Shown piece by piece: positions 52,269-59,795 of a DNA stretch of 64,000 nt (its first letter is position 1; every line of letters begins with the position of its first letter). This DNA comes from Laterigemmans sp052161645. Its GTDB lineage: Bacteria > Planctomycetota > Planctomycetia > Pirellulales > Pirellulaceae. The stretch lies in the NCBI GenBank assembly GCA_052161645.1, contig CP197414.1; one strand, given 5' to 3'. Below the pieces are notes generated by a model. The model saw only the letters and a program-made list of their open reading frames with translations, did not search any database and was not told where the DNA came from. Position numbers and translations under genes: made by a program.

Positions 52269-52514
52269 CGATGCGTCATTGGCGCTCGCTGTGACCAATA
52301 TCGCACGGTCGCTGAGAAAGTCACCGCGAAGTACATCGTCCGCACCGAAGGCCGAGGCCAGACCGTCGACGAACGAAAAGCACGCCCCGAACACTCCGAC
52401 AACCACTGGCTCGTCGACTCCGCCGTCGTAGCTTCGATGCAGGGGACCTCGTTGTGCGGCACCCATCAACCATCTGCGTCAAAGCGTGAGCGGATCACCA
52501 TCCAAGATCTTTAA
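52269..52514 (+). pseudogene. C-terminal remnant of phage terminase large subunit (GpA type)
   Basis: An 81-codon frame: KVTAKYIVRTEGRGQTVDER, then DNHWLVDSAVVASMQG and ERITIQDL at the stop. The DNHW-D--VG-AVAAS-type segment and the final basic helix are typical of GpA-type terminase ends. The ATPase and most of the nuclease are missing; an in-frame TGA at 52266 and unrelated DNA precede it. It stands directly before the small gene and portal, the expected order of a lambda-like head cluster. Confidence 0.75.
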
Positions 52515-52615
52515 TGACGAGAGAAAAATTGACCAAAAGTTTTTGCTTAGTCGTCACGTTTGCGGAATCACGGCATAGGTAACCTGAGAGCGACCAATGC
52601 CTTTGAGACCCGAAC

Positions 52616-52813
52616 ATGCCAGACAATCTAGTTGACCAAATTCGCGAGAACGCTGAGGGGCCTGCGAAGGCGTCCGGTGATGCGGGGTCGATTGAACAGC
52701 ACAAGCTGACCGATCAGATCGCGGCCGACAAACATCTCGCTGCAAAGAAGGCCGTTGCGAAACCGCATCGCGGACTCCGCTTCAACATGATTGTGCCGCC
52801 TTCGGCTGGCTGA
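52616..52813 (+). CDS. Small phage-module protein, copy 2a
   Basis: 65 residues (MPDNLVDQIRENAEGPAKAS, then HRGLRFNMIVPPSAG). It is a paralogue of the gene 156 bp downstream and of 41705-41902. The tandem pair before the portal suggests a local duplication that predates duplication of the whole module. Function unknown; a head-tail or terminase-associated role is possible from position only. Confidence 0.65.
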   Translation: MPDNLVDQIRENAEGPAKASGDAGSIEQHKLTDQIAADKHLAAKKAVAKPHRGLRFNMIVPPSAG

Positions 52814-52968
52814 TCTTTCACCAAGACCTTGAACCGTATCGGCTGACCGGAATGAGAAGCCTCGATATTGGTCAGCGTGTGGGAAAACGCGAGAAGAGTT
52901 TGGGACACCGATGCGACAGATCGCATAACTAAGAAAGGGAGGGCAATCGTTTTTCGGGGTTAAGTGAA

Positions 52969-53166
52969 ATGCCAGAAGACCTTCAAGATCAGATTCGCGA
53001 GAACGCCGCTGGACCTGCTAAAGCGTCTGGCGATGCGGGATCGGTGGAGCAGCACAAGCTGACCGATCAAATCGCGGCCGACAAACATCTCGCTGCCAAG
53101 AAGGCCGTGGCGAAACCGCATCGCGGTCTTCGCTTCAACAAGATCGTGCCGCCTTCGGCTGGATAG
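52969..53166 (+). CDS. Small phage-module protein, copy 2b
   Basis: 65 residues (MPEDLQDQIRENAAGPAKAS, HRGLRFNKIVPPSAG), one or two residues different from 41705-41902. It directly precedes the portal gene, separated by the GAGGCTAGAG repeat tract. Confidence 0.7.
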   Translation: MPEDLQDQIRENAAGPAKASGDAGSVEQHKLTDQIAADKHLAAKKAVAKPHRGLRFNKIVPPSAG

Positions 53167-53256
53167 CGATTAGGCGGGAGGCTAGAGGCTAGAGGCTGGA
53201 GAGCGGATGAATCCGAACTCGTCTCAAGACTGCAGACTCAGGATTACAGACTTCTT
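53163..53256. repeat. GAGGCTAGAG/GACTCAGGA-type intergenic repeat
   Basis: Tandem imperfect units GAGGCTAGAGGCTAGAGGCT followed by CAAGACTGCAGACTCAGGA. Same place and type as the tract at 41627-41704. Confidence 0.55.
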
Positions 53257-53293
53257 CAAGGGCTGCCGGGGACGGCAACGGGAAATAGCACGG

Positions 53294-54796
53294 ATGTTTT
53301 TCCGAGGACGCTTGTCAGGGATTATCGAGCAATTGCGCGGCGGATCGGCAACCTTGCCCGCCGCCTCTGGACGCTCGCCCCGGCAGCCCTTCTTTTCGCG
53401 TTTGCGGGCCAAGTACGACGCCGCCAACACGACACTCGATAATTACAAACATTGGTCGCGTGCGGACGGGTTGTCGGCCGCGACCGCGAACTCGCCTGAT
53501 GTGCGGCGCACGCTACGAAACCGCTCGCGATACGAAGTCGCCAACAACAGCTACGCTCGCGGCATCACGCTAACGCTCGCCAATGATGTGGTCGGCACCG
53601 GTCCACGGTTGCAAATGTTGACCGGCGATGATGCAGCCAACCGCTTCGTTGAATATGAATTCTTTGGTTGGTGCGAAGCGATCGGTCTCGCAGAAAAACT
53701 GCGAACCATGCGACTTGCTCGCGTTTCCGATGGCGAGGCGTTTGGGTTGCTGACTAGCAACGAACGACTGGATACGCCGGTGAACCTCGACCTGCGTTTG
53801 ATCGAAGCGGATCAAGTCGCCACGCCAACGTTGGTTCCCGACACGCGCCGTTACTTGGATGGCATCCGGTTTGATGCCGACGGGAATCCGATCGCGTACG
53901 ACGTGCTGCGGCAACATCCGGGTGATGGGTTCTTCGTAGTTGATGACGAATACGACACAGTGCCGGCCGCTTCAGTGCTGCACTACTTTCGCTGCGATCG
54001 GCCGGGACAGATTCGCGGTATCCCCGACATCACGCCGGCACTACCGCTCTTTGCTCAACTTCGCCGATTCACATTAGCTGTTCTCGCCGCCGCCGAAACG
54101 GCCGCTGAGTTCGCTGGCATCCTTTACACAGACGCGCCGGCCAATGGCGAAGCCGATGCGGCTGAACCGTTCGAGCCAATCGAACTTGAAAAGCGAATGC
54201 TGTTGACGATGCCGGGCGGCTGGAAGATGGCTCAGATGAAGTCGGAGCAACCGTCGACGACATACGCCGAGTTCAAGAAGGAAATCCTCAACGAAATCGC
54301 TCGTTGTTTGAACATGCCGTTCAATGTCGCCGCTGGTAATTCGAGCGGATACAACTACGCCAGCGGTCGGCTCGATCACCAAACCTATTTCAAATCAATT
54401 CGTGTCGAGCAAACGCAACTCGCCCGCGTGGTGCTCGATCGCATTCTGAAAGCGTGGCTCCGCGAAGCCATCCTCATCGAGGGCTACCTGCCCAACTCGC
54501 TTCGCACGCTCGATTCAACCTTCGAGCACCAATGGTTCTGGGACGGGCACGAGCACGTCGATCCGGCCAAGGAAGCCAACGCACAAAAAATCCGTCTCGC
54601 CAGTCATACGACAACTCTGGCTATCGAATTTGCGCGGCAGGGGCGTGATTGGGAGACGGAACTTAAACAACGTGCCAAAGAGATCGCACTGATGCGAGAC
54701 CTCGGTCTAACGATCGAGTCCGACGAAACTGATTCTTCATCCGAACCCGAAGTCACGGAAGACCATGCCGAAGACGCTGAACAACGAACCGCTTGA
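53294..54796 (+). CDS. Lambda-type phage portal protein, copy 2
   Basis: About 500 residues from the ATG at 53294, the codon equivalent to the copy-1 start; the frame runs back to 53207 through repeat DNA. Same sequence as copy 1 through the portal core (RGITLTLANDVVGTGPRLQM, RGIPDITPALPLFAQLRRF, NMPFNVAAGNSSGYNYASG) with a different last few residues (EDAEQRTA). Overlaps the protease-capsid gene by 32 bp, as in a normal head operon. Intact, so a portal ring could be made. Confidence 0.92.
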   Translation: MFFRGRLSGIIEQLRGGSATLPAASGRSPRQPFFSRLRAKYDAANTTLDNYKHWSRADGLSAATANSPDVRRTLRNRSRYEVANNSYARGITLTLANDVVGTGPRLQMLTGDDAANRFVEYEFFGWCEAIGLAEKLRTMRLARVSDGEAFGLLTSNERLDTPVNLDLRLIEADQVATPTLVPDTRRYLDGIRFDADGNPIAYDVLRQHPGDGFFVVDDEYDTVPAASVLHYFRCDRPGQIRGIPDITPALPLFAQLRRFTLAVLAAAETAAEFAGILYTDAPANGEADAAEPFEPIELEKRMLLTMPGGWKMAQMKSEQPSTTYAEFKKEILNEIARCLNMPFNVAAGNSSGYNYASGRLDHQTYFKSIRVEQTQLARVVLDRILKAWLREAILIEGYLPNSLRTLDSTFEHQWFWDGHEHVDPAKEANAQKIRLASHTTTLAIEFARQGRDWETELKQRAKEIALMRDLGLTIESDETDSSSEPEVTEDHAEDAEQRTA

Positions 54797-56789
54797 AGCC
54801 GAAGCCGAATCCGTCCCCAGTTCGCTGCGTATCGTTTGCGATGACGCAGCGACGATCACGCTCGCCGCCGCCGATCCACCAGTCGAAGGCGACGACAAGC
54901 CGGCGCTTCGCAAATTCTCGATGACCGCGTACACCGGCGGAGCGATGCGACTGGGCGGCTGGCCTTATCCGGTCGTCGTTGACTTGGCCGGCATGCGTGT
55001 GACTCGCAAGTCGCGACCGATCCTGAAGGACCATGATCGCGGCAGCATCGTTGGCCACACCGACGACATCACGATCACCGACAAATCGCTGCAGGTCGCC
55101 GGCGTCATCAGTGGTGTCGGGGTCACAGCCCAAGAAGTCATCGCGACCAGCGAGAACGGATTCCCCTGGCAGGCGTCTCTCGGTGCGAGTGCCGACAAGG
55201 TTGTCTTCATTCCCGAAGGCAAGACCGCGAAGGCAAACGGCCGCGATCATCAAGGTCCGGTCTACATCGCCCGCAAGTCCACCCTCGGCGAAGTCTCCTT
55301 CGTCGCTCTCGGTGCCGACGACAACACCGAAGCCCGAGTGGCCGCAGGGATGGTCGACGGCGACGAGACGGATGACGCCGGCGACGACACCGAAACCACG
55401 GACGATCTCGAACCTGTCAACGCAAGTCTGAACATGACCACCAAAACGAAAACGGAACCAAAGCAAGCCTCGCCAGTCGAGCAGATGCGAGCCGAAGCCG
55501 CTGCGGAATCACGCCGCATCGCCGGCATCCGCAAGCTCTGTGCGGGCAACCATCCAACCATCGAGGCCGACGCCATCGAGCAAGGCTGGTCCATTACCAA
55601 AACGGAACTCGCCGTGCTGCGAAGCGAACGTCCCAAAGCTCCCGACCAAACGCATCACTCACCGCGATACAATCGCGAGATCCTCGAAGCCGCTGCGTGT
55701 CTGTCGGTTGGCATCGAAGAGAAATCGTTGCTGGCCAGCTATGGTGAAAAGACGCTCAACGCCGCCGATCCGCTTCGACACATCGGCTTGCGTGAGCTCG
55801 TCGCCGAATGTGCTCGCAGCGAAGGGATCGACGTTCCCCGAGTCTTCGGCGATGGCACGGCAACGATCCGCGCCGGTTTCAGTTCCATGAGCTTGCCGAG
55901 CATCATGGAGAACGTCATGAACAAGACGTTGCTGGCCGCCTATCAAAACACGCCGATCGCCGCGTTCGATCTTTGCAGCGTCGGAACGGTCACCGACTTC
56001 AAAGAAGTCGCCCGTTATCGATTGCTCGGTACCGGCGGCTTTGAACAAGTCGCAGCCGACGGCGAACTCAAACACGGCAAGCTGTCGGACCAGAAGTACA
56101 GCAACAAGGCCGACACTTACGGTCAAATCCTCACGCTGACTCGTCACGACATCATCAACGATGATTTGTCTGCGTTCATGGACATCCCTCGCCAAATGGG
56201 ACGCAGTGGTGCCGAGTCGATCGACGACTTGTTCTTCACGCTGCTGCTCAAGAACGCTGGCTTCTTCTCGTCAGCCAATGCGAACTTGCTGCAAGGAGCC
56301 GACACCAAGTTCGGCCCCGATGCACTGACCGTTGCAAAGACCACCTTCCGCAAGCAGAAGGCTGGCCCTGGTGGCAAACCCAAGGACCAAAAGCCGATCA
56401 ACATTCGGCCAGAGTACTTGGTGGTTCCGGTCGAACTCGAAACCGAAGCTGAACTCCTCATGGGCTCGGCCCAGTTGATGATCGACGCTCAAGGTTCGCC
56501 GACCAAGATCCCGGTCGATAACCCGCACCGCAACAAGTATCGCATCATCTCGACGCCGCACTTGTCGGATTCATATTACCAGGGTGCAAGTGCTGCGGCT
56601 TGGTATCTGTTCGCCAATCCGAACGTTCTCCCCGCGTTCGAGATCGTGTTCCTGAACGGCCGCCGCACGCCAATCATCGAGCGAGTCGAAATGCCGCCGA
56701 ACACGCTCGGCATGGGTTTCCGATCGTACATCGACTTCGGTGTGAACAGCCAAGACCACCGCGCGGCCGTCAAGGTCGCTGGCGAATAG
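54765..56789 (+). CDS. Prohead protease fused to Mu gpT-like major capsid protein
   Basis: 674 residues. N-terminal part (about 20-215) is a prohead serine protease/scaffold-like domain (RKFSMTAYTGGAMRLGGWPY, STLGEVSFVALGADDNTEA); a charged linker (215-300) with TTKTKTEPKQASPVEQ; then the capsid domain (about 375-674) with IMENVMNKTLLAAYQNTPIA, ARYRLLGTGGFEQVAADGEL, YGQILTLTRHDIINDDLSAF and the C-terminal GFRSYIDFGVNSQD, resembling the gpT-type HK97 fold. In such fusions the protease end cleaves itself from the capsid subunit during maturation. No terminase, tail or lysis genes follow. Confidence 0.9.
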   Translation: MPKTLNNEPLEAEAESVPSSLRIVCDDAATITLAAADPPVEGDDKPALRKFSMTAYTGGAMRLGGWPYPVVVDLAGMRVTRKSRPILKDHDRGSIVGHTDDITITDKSLQVAGVISGVGVTAQEVIATSENGFPWQASLGASADKVVFIPEGKTAKANGRDHQGPVYIARKSTLGEVSFVALGADDNTEARVAAGMVDGDETDDAGDDTETTDDLEPVNASLNMTTKTKTEPKQASPVEQMRAEAAAESRRIAGIRKLCAGNHPTIEADAIEQGWSITKTELAVLRSERPKAPDQTHHSPRYNREILEAAACLSVGIEEKSLLASYGEKTLNAADPLRHIGLRELVAECARSEGIDVPRVFGDGTATIRAGFSSMSLPSIMENVMNKTLLAAYQNTPIAAFDLCSVGTVTDFKEVARYRLLGTGGFEQVAADGELKHGKLSDQKYSNKADTYGQILTLTRHDIINDDLSAFMDIPRQMGRSGAESIDDLFFTLLLKNAGFFSSANANLLQGADTKFGPDALTVAKTTFRKQKAGPGGKPKDQKPINIRPEYLVVPVELETEAELLMGSAQLMIDAQGSPTKIPVDNPHRNKYRIISTPHLSDSYYQGASAAAWYLFANPNVLPAFEIVFLNGRRTPIIERVEMPPNTLGMGFRSYIDFGVNSQDHRAAVKVAGE

Positions 56790-56892
56790 TCGGGAGTCTG
56801 TAGTCCGGAGTCTGTAGCAAAGCCTCCGGACGACGCCCCGATGTATCGCACTCTTCCTCAAGACTCCAGACTCAGGACTCCAGACTCAATCC
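56789..56892. repeat. GGAGTCTGTAG/GACTCCAGACTCAG-type repeat
   Basis: Units GGGAGTCTGTAGTCCGGAGT and, inverted, GACTCCAGACTCAGGACTCC lie between the capsid and decoration genes. The two halves can pair as an imperfect stem. Confidence 0.6.
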
Positions 56893-56893
56893 T

Positions 56894-57223
56894 ATGCAAG
56901 CTCAATACGTTCACGACGGCAAGCACGTCGACTTCACTCCCGACGTTGATGTTCCCGTTGGTTCCATCGTCATCCAAGGCGATCTGGTCGGAATCACCAA
57001 ACGCGATCTCAAGGCCGACGTCCTCGGCTCGATCGCCGTCGAGGGCGTCTTCGACATCCCGAAGGATCCCGCCGATGCAGAAGTCTACACCGCCGGCCAG
57101 AAGGTCTACGCGACCAACGACGGCATCGTCACCGAAGTCGACGCCGGCACGTTTTACCTGGGCAAGGTCGTGGCCGATGCCGCCGCCACCGACAACTTCG
57201 TTCGCGTTCGCTTGAGCCAGTGA
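56894..57223 (+). CDS. Phage capsid decoration-like protein (DUF2190-type), copy 2a
   Basis: 109 residues, one substitution from copy 1a (Glu in GIVTEVDAG). A beta-rich small protein directly after the capsid gene, the usual place of DUF2190 head-stabilising proteins. The stop is followed after 9 bp by its 116-residue relative. Confidence 0.78.
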   Translation: MQAQYVHDGKHVDFTPDVDVPVGSIVIQGDLVGITKRDLKADVLGSIAVEGVFDIPKDPADAEVYTAGQKVYATNDGIVTEVDAGTFYLGKVVADAAATDNFVRVRLSQ

Positions 57224-57232
57224 TGAACCGCC

Positions 57233-57583
57233 GTGAGCAATCCAATCATCGCACCCGTCGGGGCGATCTACGTCCACGAGGGCGTGACGGTCCCGATCGT
57301 TCCTGAAACCGACATCGCCGCCGGTGACGTAGTTGTCCTCGGCCGGCTCGTCGGTGTCGCCAAGTTCGGCATCGCCGCCGGAGCCCGCGGCAGCATCACC
57401 GTTCAAGGCGTCTTTGAAATCGTCAAAGACCCAACCACCAACATCCCCGCCGGCACGATTCTTTACTGGTCCAAGATCAGCCACCACGTGATCAAGAACC
57501 AGTACGACCATTCGATGATCGGCATCTCCGTCGAAGACGCACCGCCCAGCACGCCGACCATCCGCGTGCGGTTGCTGCAGTAA
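57233..57583 (+). CDS. Phage capsid decoration-like protein (DUF2190-type), copy 2b
   Basis: 116 residues from GTG 57233; one substitution from copy 1b (Arg in VVLGRLVG). Same fold pattern as the preceding 109-residue protein (GSITVQGVFEIVKDPTTNIP). Two such proteins in tandem could alternate on the head surface or act on different vertices; this is inference. Confidence 0.78.
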   Translation: MSNPIIAPVGAIYVHEGVTVPIVPETDIAAGDVVVLGRLVGVAKFGIAAGARGSITVQGVFEIVKDPTTNIPAGTILYWSKISHHVIKNQYDHSMIGISVEDAPPSTPTIRVRLLQ

Positions 57584-57627
57584 CGTCTCTCGCTTTCTTT
57601 CAAACACTCCCACGCAAGGATGCCAAG

Positions 57628-58230
57628 TTGCGAAATCTAATCTTCTCGTGCGCCCTCCTCGTCTGCACCGGTTGTTTGCCGGAACGTGATGTTCAAGTCC
57701 GACCGCTGCCGGCCCCGCCGCCTGAGCAACCGATCGCGAATCTTCCGCCGCAGCTCCATCAACGCAACTGGACTGGCCGGCTCAATCAAGGAAGTTGCGT
57801 TCACGCTTCGCTGGTCAACCACTTCCGTTGGCTCAACGAGTTTGAACTCGGTGAACGTTGGCGAGCGACTTACAGCGACGGTGAATGGGACACGCGATTG
57901 CGGGATCGACTTGACGCTGCTGGCATCGACTACAGCTACACGGTCAAAGCCGATCCGCGGTTCCTCGATTGGGCAAACGCAACGCGACGAGGCGCGATCC
58001 TGTGGTGGAAGCCAGCCCATTGCTGCACCTTCGTTGGTTGGGTCGAGCGAGATGGCCAGCAATACGCCGCGATCCTCGACAACAACTATCCCGGCCGTTT
58101 TGAGCTGACACCACGCGAACAATTCGTGCGTCTCTGGGCCGGCTATGGCGGATTCGCTCTCACCGTCCTCAATGACCCAGCGAGCTCACTGCCTTATCGC
58201 AGCTACGAGATCGTCGACGAGTCTCGCTGA
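57628..58230 (+). CDS. Papain-fold C39-like putative lipoprotein
   Basis: 200 residues from TTG 57628 (AAGGA 7 nt upstream). The N-terminus MRNLIFSCALLVCTGC ends in a lipobox-like cysteine. Active-site pattern of C39-like cysteine peptidases: Cys57 in NQGSCVHASL, His131 in KPAHCCTFVGW, and DNN at 151-153. Probably a peptidase or amidase anchored outside the cytoplasmic membrane, perhaps for cell-wall passage by the phage. Moron-like cargo is also possible. In copy 1 it is cut after residue 82. Confidence 0.7.
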   Translation: MRNLIFSCALLVCTGCLPERDVQVRPLPAPPPEQPIANLPPQLHQRNWTGRLNQGSCVHASLVNHFRWLNEFELGERWRATYSDGEWDTRLRDRLDAAGIDYSYTVKADPRFLDWANATRRGAILWWKPAHCCTFVGWVERDGQQYAAILDNNYPGRFELTPREQFVRLWAGYGGFALTVLNDPASSLPYRSYEIVDESR

Positions 58231-58255
58231 ACTCTCACAACCCAATCGCCAACAA

Positions 58256-58891
58256 ATGCAATCTTTACTCAACGCATGGAGCAACGTGAAAAATATGAAG
58301 GATGAAATTCGGATCCGGCTCAGTGTCGGCCTGATCGTGGTCGCCGTACTCCACGCCGTGATGCTCGGCGCGGTCTTCACCGCATTGCATCGAAACCCCG
58401 AGCCGGAGCAAGACACCTCGTGGCAAGTCCCTCCGGCTACGCCCGTTCCCCAAGTCAGCCGATCAATCGAGAAGCTGCCCGAACCGACACAAGTGAATCT
58501 TGAGGCCCAAGGCGAACTGAAGCAACAGTACGGCAGCAATTGCCCGCCCTGTCGCCGCGTCACGCGGCCGACGTTTACGCCGTATCGCGTTGTCCCCACG
58601 ATTCCGATCGTTCAGCCGACTTCGCAACCGATGGCCACACCGGCCCCGGCACGCGTAACCTACCCCACCGAGCCGACACCAGCGCGAGTAACCTATCCCA
58701 CCGAACCAAAACCGACGGCACCGGCACCAGCGGCAGCTAAACCAACCACACCAACCAAACCCGCAGTCGGCGCACCGGTCGCACCAACCACGCCCGCCGC
58801 AACGCCAACACCAACCGCACCCGCCCCCAACGCCTCAGCACGTACATCAATTGCTTGCATATCGAAAACACGCTTATATAGGCGCCAGTAG
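58256..58891 (+). CDS. Membrane-anchored Pro/Thr/Ala-rich protein, 3' end replaced
   Basis: About 211 residues from the ATG at 58256 (58292 is an alternative). One membrane helix (about 20-42, LSVGLIVVAVLHAVMLGAVF), a middle part with CPPC in SNCPPCRRVTR, and a Pro/Thr/Ala-rich tail with two copies of ARVTYPTEP. From about 58846 the sequence is the reverse complement of the helicase gene end, so the true C-terminus is lost and the last about 15 residues are accidental. It follows the C39-like lipoprotein and is probably part of the module. Function unknown. Confidence 0.55.
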   Translation: MQSLLNAWSNVKNMKDEIRIRLSVGLIVVAVLHAVMLGAVFTALHRNPEPEQDTSWQVPPATPVPQVSRSIEKLPEPTQVNLEAQGELKQQYGSNCPPCRRVTRPTFTPYRVVPTIPIVQPTSQPMATPAPARVTYPTEPTPARVTYPTEPKPTAPAPAAAKPTTPTKPAVGAPVAPTTPAATPTPTAPAPNASARTSIACISKTRLYRRQ

Positions 58892-59795
58892 TCAACCGGA
58901 CGACGCAGGGATTTGCTCTCACGTTGAGAAACGGATCGAATGAACAAATTGAATGCCGCGATCTCTGGACTTTGAGCAAGACGCCGCAATCGAAGTCGTG
59001 CCCGTGCGATTGAATCCTCCGACACGCCCTCAAAGAAATCGTCGGGAAATGTTCCTTGTTCACACAGTTGAAAGAGCGACTCCGCTGAAACGCCGCTGTC
59101 AAAAGCTCGGAATACAACACGATCAACCTCACTTGCCTGACATTTGGCCTGCATTCTTAGTTCTGCGACAAGGTCTAATTTTCCATCCCAGACATCGCTC
59201 AATCGTCTCGTGTTGCCGCTTCCTCCTTCCACTTCGTCGAATAATACAACTTTCGGGCCACTGCTTGTGAAGAATGATTGCCTGCGGAAAGCAGTTGGCG
59301 AAACGTTGATCGTATTTGCTGCGACGCGGCAAAGCGCTGAGCCGAGACTGTCTATAACGCTTCGCTGCCACCCCCGCGTGTTGACCCATTCGCGACATTC
59401 GTTGAGAACAATATCTAACTCGTCGAGGTGAGCCTGGCTCCAATCCACGAGTTGCGTATCAATGAAGCCCAAATCTCGGTAAAGAGACAAATCATCACTT
59501 AACTGAGCTATGTTGTGACCTAGGGCATATGAATTCTGAGGCTCGCAAAACCGCAGCAGACTAACCAATCCATCAAGAGAGTAGATGCTTGGAAGTAAAC
59601 CGCGCTCGACTATTAGTCGCTCCAGGGCCAGGTCCCTAAATCGTTGCCAGAAGACTCTCGCTCGGGGAGCTTCCTCGAACGATTCCCCGTCAATTGGGTG
59701 GAAATCGAACTCAAGAGCCTGCGTCTTCAGGGGAACTGTGGGAGCAATCGGACTTTCGCTTGTATTGTCCCAAAAGCGTAAGACTATCGGATTTT
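58846..59795 (-). pseudogene. DUF1998-like C-terminal part of a helicase, truncated at both ends
   Basis: The frame is open from just before the helicase stop to 58693 without an ATG. It reads QALEFDFHPIDGESFEEAPR, NSYALGHNIAQLSDDL, DELDIVLNECREWVN and VVLFDEVEGGSGNTRR; the last resembles the LYD-VPGGAG signature of DUF1998 domains that end many DEAD/DEAH helicases. Beyond about 58846 the frame is only the antisense of the proline-rich gene. I infer that it was once continuous with the upstream helicase frame and was cut by the phage-module joint. Confidence 0.65.

Larger units (their letters stand above)
52555..57873 (+). repeat. Inverted repeat arm 2: phage head module, intact-frame copy
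   Basis: Mirror image of 36572-42172. It contains two small-protein genes, portal, protease-capsid fusion, two decoration genes and the start of the C39-like lipoprotein gene. All reading frames are open here. Confidence 0.9.

Noticed and set aside
51984..52469. 161-codon minus-strand frame upstream of the repressor
   Set aside because: It covers the operator dyad and runs antisense to the terminase remnant; no domain pattern.
58693..58845. Ala/Gly/Val-rich C-terminus of the DUF1998-like frame
   Set aside because: It is the antisense of the Pro/Thr-rich codons of the plus-strand gene and begins exactly at the recombination joint.
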